A DNA stretch of 64,000 bases. It comes from Scytalidium lignicola. Its lineage: Eukaryota; Ascomycota; Leotiomycetes. Position numbers and translations under genes: made by a program. Each line of letters opens with the position of its first letter. Position 1 is the first letter of the stretch. The stretch spans positions 31,263 to 95,262 of the forward strand of contig NCSJ02000159.1 in assembly GCA_002812745.2 (NCBI GenBank), in the 5' to 3' direction. Below are positions 44,890-56,455 of this stretch, piece after piece. The notes beneath the pieces are model-generated. The model saw only the letters and a program-made list of their open reading frames with translations. It was not told the DNA's origin and did no database searches.

Positions 44890-46030
44890 TACCAGGAAAC
44901 CCCTTTAGCTTTATGGTCACGAGAAGACATGGCCCCGTAGGGGATTGAGCTTGCAGCCTTTTTTTCCCGCGTGTTCCTCCTCGTCGCTCACCAGGACCAC
45001 TGCCTAGTTACGTGTTGTGAACAGGGAACACACCTCCCGTGACGAGAATTGTCTTGCCCTTCAAGGTGCTGGTGTCGACGTTTGCAACGCAATCAACTGG
45101 ACTTACAGAGCAGAGGTTTATAAAAAGTAGAACGGAGATGCCATTGTGCTCTTCAATTGGCAGGTTTAAATTATCCCCGATGAACGAACTTGGAACCGTG
45201 CAGTGAAGACCTTTACAGAGAAGACTTCTGGGACAGATTGACTTCAGGATCTTGACGTGTCCTGCCAGAGGATTACTTTTGAAGATGAGGGGTTCTAAGC
45301 TCTGGGAAGCTCGGTCAGGGCTTACATCGCCAGAACAGACTCCTCACAAGGTCTAATCATTACAAACGCTTGAATTGCGAACTATCCGTAGCGTAAGTAG
45401 CTCTTCTTAGCCCCTGGCTGTCTCAAACCTGGGGTTCGGCTATATCGTCAAATAAGCTGTTGATGCGACCTGTTTCTCCCAGTGCCGAAAATAGTATGGG
45501 CTAGTTACTCCCCACGTTTTCCTAGGTGCGTATTGGAGTTAATACCTGGAGAAAACAGCCCAGAACAAGAATTAGTAGGGTTCCAAAACTGTTGTTGAGT
45601 GAAATTAAGGATGTGTCTTTGGATATGATCAATTAATAGGTCTGCCTTCACACGTTGACTTAGATGTGTTCACTGGCCCGGGCACTTCGATCATCACACA
45701 AACAGGTTGAGGTGACTTTCATCGGTAGAACGCCAGTCGCGGCAGCTGGATATTATTCAAGGGTGGCACTGCGGACTTCAGACGCGCGCAAGTGCCGGGG
45801 AATTTCTTGCCCTAGCTCAAAAACCACATCCTCGGCTTCCTCTTCCTCTCAATAAGACAAGGATGGATACATATAGCTAATAACCGAATGAAATTTGATT
45901 CTTGGAGGAACACATTAGACTGAACAGAAGCAATCCTTTTCCCTCTACCCTTCCTATAGTGGCCTCTCGTTCGGGAGAAACGCCTTCTTATTTCACACCG
46001 CGTGTCCCGTGGAGGTTTTAAGCACCCAAC
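44890..46030. other. Intergenic, with SDR first-exon fragment
   Basis: No intact gene. A short SDR remnant sits at 45034-45097 (minus); the remainder up to the SDR at 46031 has no recognisable motif. Confidence 0.5.
45034..45097 (-). pseudogene. SDR N-terminal exon fragment
   Basis: Minus-strand translation gives TSTLKGKTILVTGG, the first beta strand and start of the cofactor loop of an SDR, ending at a GGAG|GTGTGT splice-like junction at the same codon position as in the intact SDRs. No following exons found nearby. Confidence 0.55.
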
Positions 46031-47258
46031 ATGCCTGGACTCGACCTCAACGGCGCCTCGGCGATTGTTACAGGCGCTGGCTCCGGTAAGGAAGACACGA
46101 TTCCCAATACCTCTCATTTTACCTTTCCTTATTTACATCATGCTCTTATCTTACTTGCTAATAATGTAAATATCTCTTTCAGGCATTAATTTGGCATTTG
46201 CAAGGGTCCTTTTTGACAAAGGGTGCAATGTCCTTATTGCGGATATCAGTCTTCGCCCCGAAGCGCAAGCTTTCATCGACTCGGCCGCAGAGAAACAGAG
46301 TCCGAAAGTGGTCTTTGAACGTACAGATGTCACAGACTGGTCCCAGCTAGAAAAAACCTTCGATGTCGCCAAGAAGGAGTTTGGAACTGTGCCTGATCTT
46401 GTGTGTGCGGGTGCAGGGATTTATGAGCCTGTACGTAGGAGACGATAACAAGTTCTCTCTCTTCGGAATTTTTTGCTGTCCCTTACCTGGTGCTGCTCCT
46501 ATGACGAGTTGGAAGAATACGGGTAGCTAATTATTTGAACGACCGCTAGCCATCCTTAGGATTCTGGGGTGATGTAGACTCGGGGTCCCACTACAAGGTG
46601 ATCGACATCAACCTCCTCCATCCGATCAAGATGACGAGGATCGCTATTCGACAAATGCTGCGCGCCAAAAAGGTAGGAACGATTCTCCATGTCGCTAGTA
46701 TTGCGGCAGAAACTGTCAGTGTAATTACTCCTCTCTATCAAGCATCGAAGCATGGTATCGGAAGCTTTGTGATGGGCATGGTTGCTTTGGAAGAGCTTTG
46801 CGGTATCCGGGTTCTCGGAGTCGCTCCAGGGTACGTGTCCTGACCTATAGCATATTGTGCAACCGGGTCGGCACCAGGTGTTGGCACGGGTTTGAGCATC
46901 TCAGACTGGGTGATTATATGATGACGAGGCTGACATAGTGTAAAATTTCGCCCGATCTAGGGCCATCAAAACTCCTCTTATGTTGGAAGATCCTCGGGTC
47001 TCTGGGTGGCTGGATCCAAAGAAGGACAAGATCCTCGATCCCAGTGTGATCGCTCATGCCCTGGTCGCTCTCGCAGAGAATACAAAGGGTCGATACCCTG
47101 CTGGCACGCTCCTGGAGGTGGCGGATGAAAGTGAAAAGAATTGGCGAAGTATTCCTCTCTACAACAATCCTGGACCGGCCATCCTCAATCCTGCTAGTAA
47201 TAAGGATAGTGCGATGGCAACGATTCAGCAGATGCTAAAGGATGAAGCTGAACAGTAA
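46031..47258 (+). CDS. Short-chain dehydrogenase/reductase (SDR 4)
   Basis: Exons 46031-46085, 46183-46430, 46550-46830, 46961-47258; about 293 residues. Cofactor motif TGAGSGINLA (split by intron 1), Asp-type cofactor residue in VLIADISL (NAD preference), DVTDWSQLE, the NAG position reads CAGAGIYEP, catalytic Ser in HVASIAAE and Tyr/Lys in YQASKHGIG, then GVAPGAIKTPLM. The family is 15-hydroxyprostaglandin-dehydrogenase-like, as for SDR copies 1 and 2, but with a different intron set, so it is not a recent duplicate. The third exon acceptor (46549) is the only one keeping phase. Confidence 0.85.
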
Positions 47259-47948
47259 AAGGCTAGCTTTATATGTGATGCCTACCCATGAATAGGGTTG
47301 CATCCGAACACTCATGTTCCAGCATGTTAAACTAGCCTGCTAAACCTTCACCAATTCCTTTCTATGTTTGTTTATTTTCACAACGCTAGATCTATGGCGA
47401 ACTGAAATCCTGGGAGTTCCATGCTAGTGCTTCTCCAAATATGTCACTGCTCTATATCTTGAGTTGTTGTGAATGCAAGCTGGACAAAGCCCCAAGTATT
47501 ATCCAGGTATGACCAAAGAATAGGAAATCATCCACTCTACCTATAATAAATATATGCTGCCCAACGTACCCTCAATAAACCCCTTGAGAGACTTGAATAC
47601 GGCTTAGTCGACCAACTCAACTCCAGGGACATAAACTGGACAACCCCAAGCTCTTGAGGGAGTGTTGTTGCGTTGTGAAACGTTTTTGTATGAGGGCTAG
47701 CCGCACTGGGTACTTGGAGCATCCAAGCGCGCTATGAGCAGGAGAGCATCAACTGAGATAGCTCATGTTAAAGGTTTGTCAGTGATGAACATAGGTGGTT
47801 GCGCTCATACCTCCCTACACGTGACTCCGAATATAATCGAAATACTTCGAACTCAAGACCATAAAAGTATCTAAAATACTATTCTGTTTATAAATTGTAC
47901 TGTAGTTCTCTTGTAAATATATCAATTAACTTTATATCACTGTTTTTT

Positions 47949-48371
47949 AAGGGCTTACTTAAATCCACTTGAAAACGCCAGCATCGGCTGCTGTTCAGGC
48001 AACAATACACTTATTAAACACAATTTTCAGGCCATGCATACTTTTTATATGTGATAATATAAGTAATTTACAAGGTCATAAAGCATTTCAACTATTATTA
48101 AATTATAGTACATTTATTTTATGTTAAAATTATTCTAAATTTTAATTTTAATTTTAACAGAATTAAATGATAATTAAATGCATGTTAAAATATAGTGTGT
48201 TATAGGCTGTTAAAAGCCTAAAAGTCAGTATAGCCATAGGCTATTAAAGCCTAATCATCACTATAATTACAGTGCATCTTAGTATATTAAAGGGGAAAGT
48301 GGTCTGTGCAACAGCCGATGCTGGCGATTTCAAGTGGATTTGTAAGTGCCAAGTGGATTTAAGTATCCCCT
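47949..48371. mobile_element. MITE-like element, about 420 bp
   Basis: Inverted ends: ACTTAAATCCACTTGAAA with CGCCAGCATCGGCTG on the left and the mirror image on the right, where part of the repeat is duplicated (AAGTGGATTT twice). The flanks are contiguous with one another in the related repeat at 49300-49462, which therefore shows an empty site. A TTAA-like target is suggested. Confidence 0.7.
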
Positions 48372-48561
48372 TTTTTAATTATTTTGCTTTTACGCCTATT
48401 TCTGACAGTTATGAGCCTGGGTTTTTTGAACTGCGAACTCTGAATTAACGTTGTTGGCCTGATTATCCACTTGTTATGTTATAAATTTGTTAATTCAATT
48501 TTTCAGCATGTATCACAGCTAGCTACTATATGTTGTAGTTGCTCCAACTTCATACCTATAC

Positions 48562-48847
48562 TGTCACGGGTTGGCCTTGTTACGAAGTTAGATTACTATG
48601 CTGTTATGGCCTTAAGTATAAGGTACAAAGATCGTCGTAATATGGCGATATTAGAAGCTATAATACGAGGATCTATTTGACCCGTATTACAGCACTCCGA
48701 TCGGTCCGTATTACGGACNGTTAAGGCTATATATATAAGTGTATTTGCCCACTGTAACTACAGTAGTTGATTTAGTAGTTTTAGTTGAATTCAGTTGGTT
48801 ATTCGCTTATGTACCAATTACAATTGCACTCGCCGTAGCCTGTAACA
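48562..48847 (+). mobile_element. Solo LTR (family L1), best copy
   Basis: 286 bp from TGTCACGGG to GCCTGTAACA with TG/CA ends; related copies at 10443 (inverted), 40548 and 53888. No internal domain and no clear target duplication. Confidence 0.65.
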
Positions 48848-49021
48848 CATGCTATCATGCACGTACCAATTGCCCCTATATAGCGCCCAACCAAAGTATC
48901 CAAGATTCTCTTTCTTTTTTAACTCAACATCCTTGTATATAGAGAGCCCCTTTAGTTGAATAAGCTATACGGACCCCAAACACATACGCTCATCTTGCTG
49001 CTATATGCTGTAGCTATTTGG

Positions 49022-49462
49022 TGTCAAGGCACTTGTGTACAGAGTGAAGGAAGGCCAATAGGTAGAAGCGTGCTAGGTACTGGGTAGCTGTGTGGCAGGG
49101 ACGGAGTAGCGTAGGCGCAAGAGCTCAATTCCAGTAACCAGCAAAATCTACACAAATTGATCTCTACTCTCTGTGAGACAGAGGGGAAAGCTCCTTTTTA
49201 TACATGTAAACCCCCTGCAGCCTCATGGCGCAGGTGCAGATAAAGTACGGCTCCCTACGGCTCATCACATGACATGTTCTCTGACATTCCTGCACATAAC
49301 CCTGAATTTATCAAAATATTCAAAATATTTTGAATTCAAGATTATAGAAATATTTAGAATACTATTCTGTTTATAAATCGCCTTGTAATTCTCTTGGAAA
49401 TACATCAGTTGATTTCATATCACTGTTCCTTAATCACTTCGCTCTCACGCCTGTCTCTGACA
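49022..49462 (+). mobile_element. Solo LTR (family L2), 441 bp
   Basis: Bounded by TGTCA and TGACA inverted ends. Its last 150 bp match the sequence flanking the MITE-like element at 47949-48371. No coding sequence. Confidence 0.6.
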
Positions 49463-49587
49463 AGGTTCGATTATAGATGCATCTTGCTGTGAGATATGTG
49501 TCCCGACCACGTTTTCCAATTGCCATTGAGCGTATATCCTGATGTCTGTTGAACTAAGGTTCTTGATATCTCAAGTGAGCTCGCCAG

Positions 49588-51715
49588 CTACACACTCACC
49601 CTCTCCACATGCAATATTTCAGTGCTCGGCTTATCCCTCGTCACAAACCCTTGCTCTTCCGCAACCTTACCAATCAGGTCCTTCGCATCCTGACTCAACA
49701 GGGTCCTATCCAATTCCTCCCTCTGCTCGGCTGTCATATGGGTGAGATCCAAACCGACCTCGTCGCCAAACAACTGACCCACCTCTTCGAGCGTGAGGCC
49801 CTTGGTCTCTGGGCAGCAGAAGACGAGGAACGGAATACCGGAAATCGTGACACAGATAAAGACGAGATAGTACTTCCAGCCGATAGTCGCAAAGGCTGTT
49901 CCTGCCACCTCGTTGTATACAAGAGCTGAACCAAGGAAGCTCGCAAGACCCATGGAAACGCCCTGCGCGCGCAGATGGGTCGGGAACAACTCGGACATGT
50001 AAACGTAGACCACGGGGTCAATTCCGAAGCCGTAACAAGTCACGTAGAAGAACAGGAAGAAGACGCCGAAGCCGTTACCTATTTTGTTGGTGGTCCCTCC
50101 ATACAGAGCAATCATCACCATCAGCAGGATAATGCAGGAAATCGAGCAGATCTAATAGTGGGATTACGTCAGTGTAGAGCATGTTTGATGGCGTATGGAG
50201 AGATCAGATGGAAGTATGCTTGCATGCTTGCTAGGACATAGCCACAAGTATAAAAGTCCAAAAGTTTAGAATATGGTGTACTTACTACTCCCCAGATCAT
50301 CATTTTCACGCGGCCAATTTTGTCAATGAATAATGTAGACATATAATTCACCACTCCAGCCCAGGAGCAATAGACCGCATATAACATAAGTGGAACGGAA
50401 CCTGTGACGCCCAAGTTGCTGTAGAGCAAAACCTAGATGGTAGTGAGGTTAGCATAGGCTGCTTTTCCCATTTCACAAGGACAAAGAAGCAACTCTTACT
50501 TGATAATTGTTCACTACCAACACACCAGTGCTTTGGAAAAGGAACCTATGGGCACGACAATGTCAGGTGGGAGGATCGTTGATAAGGGCCACACGGGAAA
50601 AGGCCCGGGGCCTACTTACTCGAGGAACATTGCGGTAAATAAGCGCCTCCGATACGACGGGATCTTCAAAATTGCCAACATGCTGCGCGGTTTTGAACTA
50701 TCCAGTTCGACCTGCTTCTTGATTTGTAGGTACTCTTCCCGGATTAATATATCTTCGTTGTCTTCGGCCGTGTGATGCAGTTTCTTTAGGTTTATAAAGG
50801 CTAGCTCGTGGTGGTCGCACATTATCAGCCATCGAGGAGATTCAGGCAACCACGGCGAGACGGCAAGGATGAAGCATGGGCTGATCACTGTTCATGTTCC
50901 TGTCAGCAAGCGTAGTTTCGTTTAAGAGCTGTTAGCCTTGCCTTGAAGACATGTCAACAAGCGCCAGGAGATCTTAGCATTGCCGAAAGAGCATCCGTAG
51001 CCTGCCCAGCCGGCGATGGTCTAACATAGACTTGTATTAGAAATGCCATTGATCATGGGAGGATGTCGCTCATCGTACATAACCAATAACTTGCCCTACG
51101 GCAGCAAGGCCAACCATACGCCCCCGCATATGGGGTGGTGCAATCTCAGATAGGTAGATGGGAATCAAGGAAACCATCGATCCTGACCTAGGGAGCGTTA
51201 GTCTTCAAATTCGGATCGTAAGTTTGTACCAGAAAGTCACCCGTAGCCGCTGAAGAATCGTCCAACGATAAACATGGCAATGTGCACGGAAGCTCCTTGA
51301 ATGATGGCGGAAATAAGGCATATAGCAGCTACGATCTGTAGATTGCGAACTCGGCCGAAGACGTCCCCCTTCCACGCTATTGTGAAGCAGCCAAGCATAC
51401 CCCCACTGAAGAAGAGGCCATTGGCAGCTAGCGAAAGACGTTGGTATCAAGTAGTGGCGACACGTGACAGGACTGTGGGCACGAACCTCCTATGATACTG
51501 GCGGTCCTTTGATTCCCAGCTTCAGCTGAAAGGCCAAAGTACTGAAAGAAACCTGGCATTCCTGATAGCACTGTCAGACTCTGCTATTTTGGGGAGCGAG
51601 AATGCTATATCTCACCATAGACAGGAGCTATAACAGAGTTATTAAAGCCATATGTGTAAGCGCCAACAGTGACTGATATGGCGATCAAGAAGTTATAAAA
51701 GCTGGCGCCGGCCAT
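49588..51715 (-). CDS. MFS sugar-type transporter 2
   Basis: Nine exons on the minus strand: 51715-51616, 51561-51487, 51427-51241, 51187-51079, 51020-50942, 50887-50620, 50545-50500, 50432-50286, 50151-49588; phases agree; about 524 residues. Motifs: NGLFFSGGMLGCF in TM2, FGRVRNL in the following loop, PIYLSEIAPPHMRGRM, LPESPRWL after TM6, DKIGRVK, and SELFPTHLRAQG with PETKGLTLEEVGQLFGDE at the end, all hallmarks of the fungal sugar porter (lactose-permease-like) family. Intron 5 has a GC donor (GCAAGG). It diverges from SDR copy 2 at 52339, with 623 bp between the start codons. Confidence 0.88.
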
Positions 51716-52338
51716 TTTGTTTAGCTGGCAGTCTCTAAGAACCCTTGACAGATTGTATACAGAGTTGATATGTCTCTGTTTGAGTTACAACAAGTCTGAT
51801 ACACGAAAGAAAAATGGGAGATTGGTAACTTATAGCTATTGGCACGGCTGAGAACCCAAGCACATCAAATTTGCTACTTTACTTTTATTCAGGGGGGTCT
51901 GGGGGGCTGTACCTACCCCGCACAACCCCGTCCACAGGCCAGGGAAGAAAATACTATGGGGTCACCCAGGAGCCAGGAGCCGGGCGGCGGCTGGGGCGGT
52001 TAGGGCCCGGCATTTCGTATGAAATCCAGACAGTACAGTACAGTACAGATCTTCGGCTGTCTATCAACCACTATCCAGGTATGACCCGAGCCCTGCCTAG
52101 ATACCATTTAGCGATGATGAGGGCAGAGCCAGCCGGCTGTTCTGCTGCGTTTGGTACAGTCTCTAGATTCTGCCGAGATACCTCAAATGCATACCATTGT
52201 TTCGATTCTGAAATAAATAATCCGTTTCGTCTCATCGAGTACTCAAGTCTTGATCTTTGCATTGTTCGCTCCAAGCCTCTCTAGGCAATTTCTATCGGTC
52301 GATTCTTGAGCTACGGTCATTATCAAAAGTGTCTTAAA
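51716..52338. promoter_or_regulatory. Divergent promoter between transporter 2 and SDR copy 2
   Basis: 623 bp. It includes a short direct repeat ACAGTACAGTACAGTACAG at about 52030. No gene. Shared control of permease and SDR is inferred from geometry. Confidence 0.45.
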
Positions 52339-53694
52339 ATGCCACCTTTCGAATATCGTAATACCGGCCCCGTTGACTGTCCGGCGGAGTTGGATTATAC
52401 CAAGGTGAAGGGGAAGACGGTGATAATCACTGGTGGTATTGCTAGCCCTTCTATTGGTATAAATTCCTTTGAAAGGTTTACATGGCTGAAATATGTGCTA
52501 CCGTCGCACAGGTAGTAACGGACTTGGCCAAGCGTACGTGCAGGCGTTTGCAGATAACGGGTTCGTATTGCCTTTGGCGCTCATGGTATCGTTGTTGTGT
52601 ATGTACTAACATGACCACAGAGCATTTGTGGTAAACGGTGACTTGCTCCCACCCGTGAAGGCTTATACGGAGTCTAAGTATGTATGGGATAAAACGCTAG
52701 ATGCCTTTCCTCAAAACAGCTTCTACAATAACGAATTAATACTGATTCACTTCGCAGTATTCTATTCCTCAAATGCGATGTGACGTCGTGGGAAGACCAG
52801 GTAGCATTGTTTGAAACGACTAAAGCCAAATCACCAAATGGTGGCATCGACATTGTGATTGCAAATGCTGGTATCTTTAAAGAAGACCTATTTTTCGAAG
52901 GTGGGCCACCCTACCCTCTTGCAATTGTTCTGTTGTCCTCCAAATGGTCATGGAACGACGGGCTTATTAGGTCTTGCGAGTAGGACTGGAAAATTCTACT
53001 CCGACCAAACCCAACCTTAAGCTCACCGATGTCAATATTTACGGGGTGTTCTATACGGCCAAGCTAGCAGCACACTACTTTTATCAACAGCCAGAAGACA
53101 AGTACGACCGATGTCTTATCCTGATCGGTAGCGTCATGAGTTACCTTGACACATATGGCGCAGTCAGCTATGGCCTCACGAAACACGGCGTCCGAGGGTT
53201 AATGGGGGTTTTGCGAAGGCGAGGAGTGATGAGGGTGAATATGCTGGCCCCTTGGTATGTAGTGGCTTTCTTTGACTTCCAAGTAATCCGTATAAAGCTT
53301 AAACGTTGTGGAATTAACGTGGAAATATAGGTACACAGCTTCTACGGTCAACACCCCTGAATTCCAAAAGGCCCTCGAGGAGCTGTTCGCTTCCCAGGCT
53401 CTGTCATTCGCGCGGGTGGAAGACGCTATCAAGGTGATCATGAGGATAGCAACGGATCCCACTCTTAATGGTAAGTTATATATTGTTAAGTATCTCTTCT
53501 CATAATAAGGGTACCGGCGGTAATAAGTCTGCACAGGTCGCGCATTTTCTAATGTTCCTCGGGTTGTGGCTCCCGCAGGATATGTGGACCTCGCTGTGGA
53601 TGATTTTCAGGAAGGTACTCTTCTGGATCGGTTCCAGAAAAGTGTTGCGGAGATTAAATATACACATATCGCCTCTACGCAGAATAACAAGTAA
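52339..53694 (+). CDS. Short-chain dehydrogenase/reductase (SDR copy 2)
   Basis: Seven exons: 52339-52435, 52512-52560, 52621-52677, 52758-52900, 52984-53254, 53331-53470, 53537-53694; about 304 residues. Exon lengths match SDR copy 1 at 25611 exactly except exon 5 (271 versus 268). TGGSNGLGQAY, CDVTSWEDQ, IANAG, GSVMSYLDTYG and the catalytic YGLTK are present. The two copies differ mostly at synonymous and conservative positions over the body and more at the C terminus. All donors here are GT, including intron 4 where copy 1 has GC. Confidence 0.87.
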
Positions 53695-54131
53695 GCAAGA
53701 TCGGACGGCGAGAGTGTTTTGTCTTTACAGTGACAGGAGGCGAGTTGGTGGCTGGCAGTTGCTGGTGGGATTTGATTAGAAAACAAGCCTACAGACTATC
53801 ATATTGCTTACGATCGGAATCGGGTCAATAGCTAAGCAACTAAGGTCATATAGGACTGTAGCCCATGGCTACGGAAGTTTATCAGTATGAGGGTGTTTGC
53901 CCACTGTAGCACAGTTGATTTAGTAGTTCAATTCCAAGTCGTTATCTATGAGCCTTAGTACAATCGATTGTAACCTGTAGTTCAACACCATGTGGCGCTC
54001 TTCGCAGCCTTGCATTGTCAGAGTTTACTCATTGAGTGTTCCACGGGGTGACTAGTGCTACCGCTCAAGTTCCAAGTCCTATTGTTCCATCCTTTCTGAG
54101 AGTGCGTGGTACCGAACGCCGCTTACTTGCT
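53695..54131. other. Intergenic, with LTR relic
   Basis: Between convergent genes; holds a degraded L1 LTR at about 53888-53986. Nothing else recognised. Confidence 0.5.
53888..53986 (+). mobile_element. Solo LTR relic (family L1), degraded
   Basis: Shares GTGTTTGCCCACTGTAG, TTGATTTAGTAGTT and a diverged TTGTAACCTGTAG end with the copy at 48562-48847. Confidence 0.55.
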
Positions 54132-55417
54132 CTAGAAGATTGCCAACGCGTTCGGTGGTGACCCCACCAATCCAGGAACATTTAATGGGATCGAGGTAAG
54201 GAAGAAGCTATATCGCTTGGTCTTTGCACAATGGTCGGACAAACCTTTCAGATCCCAGAGTTCACCAATGGGCAGGCCGAAGAGGCTTAGAAAGTACGGA
54301 TGGAGGACTGGAATGGTCAAAAGGGCCAGAGGAATACACGGGATAGGTGGGAGACTCACCTTGCTCAGCCCCATCTCCAAGTTCCGCCTCGAATCCGATG
54401 TTGTCGCTGGCAACGGCAGAGAAACCTTTATTCCAGAACCATTTCGCCGCTTCCTTGGTTTGCTCAATGCCAGCCCATGATTTAGTAGCCATCAGCTCGT
54501 CCTGTCGTTCTGCAGAGGAACGTTCGAGCACTTCTGTATACCCAGTACGGAGGATAAAAACATCCCCTTGCTTGAAGTCAACACCTTGGGCTTTCGCTAC
54601 TTCTTCGAGATCGGTAGTGGTAATCGCGTGTTTGCCAAACGGGTCGAATGTGATTCCTTTCTCCTCCGCATACGCTTTGAAGTCGATCAGGACGCCACGG
54701 CCGACGAGTCCTCCTCTTTCATGCCAATCTATGTGCCACCAACGGTCGTCAGATATGGAACGGGAAATTTCTATGCCTCAGGAGGACGTACGATTAAGAG
54801 TTGGCAGCGCCATCTCCTTGTCCTCAGCTCCCCAATCCTGGACAAGGTCTTCAGTAGACGGCTTACATCCATTGTATGCGGACTCCGATCCTTGATGATA
54901 GAAGTGGCCTAGCTGGATAGTCAGCTGACATTTGAAGCCAAACCGTGTCTCAACCCACAAAGACTGTCCCACTGGCTGCTGCACTGTGTATTAAATTCGA
55001 CCTATTGTTGACTTAGCTCATGGTCTCCCAATACAAGTACATGACGAAGGCGTGGAACTGGTACCTCGTCGTCATAGCCATGGAATTTCATCGGGCTGTC
55101 CAGGAATGATATAACGCGGTGTTTGAGCCCCTTGCGTTGCGCAATGGGGTTTTTAATAGCCCCCATACCCCAGCTAAATGAGTATTTGAGTTCATGATCC
55201 CGACCATATAGCGTAAAGAAAAGTATACCGACTTTAGAGAAACACTGACGCCTTCCTTAATCTCTGAAGACGCTGTGAGCATAATCTCGGGCGTGATTTT
55301 GTTGAGACAACCAAACACATCCTTTTTCCCTTCCTTGTCGAAGATGCCCCATGCACATCCAGCTGGCATGTCCTTCACTGGAGGTAGGGTATCGAAATCA
55401 GGAATCGAGGGCGCCAT
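54132..55417 (-). CDS. Cyclase-family hydrolase (kynurenine formamidase/isatin hydrolase-like)
   Basis: Six exons: 55417-55233, 55173-55065, 55001-54959, 54908-54792, 54728-54360, 54307-54132; about 332 residues. N terminus: FDTLPPVKDMPAGCAWGIFD; then the metal-site region formed across introns, QWDSLCHFYHQG followed by YNG, then WHERGGLVGRGVLIDF, DVFILRTGYTE, and a C terminus LPIGELWDLKGLSDHC. These match fungal members of the PF04199 cyclase superfamily, metal-dependent amidohydrolase-like enzymes that open cyclic amides, esters or formamides. The first donor (GTCGGT) is weak, but only it keeps phase. Diverges from Baeyer-Villiger monooxygenase 2. Confidence 0.82.
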
Positions 55418-56455
55418 TGCTTTGGTTCTGTAGAAAGCAAAAGTGTCGAGTAAGATACGTGATAAAAGGTCCGGAATTAATACCGTTGGAGGCGCGGGGA
55501 AAGCTCTGAGGGTTGCGACTTTCTCAGATTCGGTATACTTCATGGCAGCATAGACTGAAATTCTGACATATGGCTTCATCCCGGCAAGGGTCTGCTGGTG
55601 TGGGATGCCGGCTAAGCATTCGAAGCCCGGCGACATGTTCTCTAACGAGGATGTCAACAGCTGCTTCAGGCCTGTCTTGTTTGAATCAAGCAGCCTAGCT
55701 GTCTCAAGGCGCAATGTGTGGAAGCGCAATTTACTAACCGGCTCAGTGAATATAGTGAGCAGTTGCTTTGTAATTTGCAATCTACGGCATCTTCACTTTA
55801 CTTACTCGAGTGAGCTATTCGGCTGGGTTGTACCATTAAAGAGTCGAAGAGGCTCCGTTGCAGCTAAGTGCTTTCTTTGGGCTCTCAATGCAATACTTCG
55901 GACAGCCCGAAATCCTGCATGGCTTCTCGCAGAGAATAGTCTAGCAACCATTGCGTGGAAAGGCACTATGCTATTGCTATGATACCGCTTCATGAGTGCC
56001 GTCGCACTGGCTGTTCTATCTCCGCTGCTTCTAAGGCTGTTGTCTTCCCGGCAAACTTGAGATCCGAGATGGTCTACCGGGAACCGTCTTGGTTCCGGCT
56101 TTGAACTGCAGGGACGCATGCCGCAGCAGCGCCATATTTCCTCACTGCGGAGAATGAAGACAAAGGTCCACGTTACGACACAGGCACAAATAGCCAGGAC
56201 AAAGGCCAAATACGATAACCGAACTCCGGGCCGAGAAAGTTAGGAAGAGTCAAACACCGACATGGAGACAATTCCCATGTATTTGCGCACCTGATCCTTG
56301 ACCAACCGCGACGCCGGAGTCGCCTTCAGAATGAAGTCTATATGGTATTTTTCCTGCGCTACTCTGTTCGACAACTTTTCTGGAACTTATCCCAACCCTC
56401 ATCCAGGCCTCTTGACCTCAACTACTGCAAGAAAAACGGAACACTTAAACTCATA
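55418..56455. promoter_or_regulatory. Divergent region between cyclase and monooxygenase 2
   Basis: About 1 kb. A minus-strand frame at 55802-56209 begins with a hydrophobic stretch (MAFVLAICACVVTWTFVFIL) and could be an N-terminal fragment of a membrane protein; no family was recognised and no continuation found. Confidence 0.4.

Larger units (their letters stand above)
47259..49587. other. Repeat-rich intergenic region
   Basis: 2.3 kb without a gene; built of a MITE-like element (47949-48371) inserted in an LTR-like repeat, a solo LTR (48562-48847) and a second solo LTR (49022-49462). Confidence 0.6.

Noticed and set aside
55802..56209. Minus-strand frame with N-terminal hydrophobic stretch, possibly a P450 start
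   Set aside because: Downstream P450 landmarks (ExxR, heme loop) are absent and no continuation was found.
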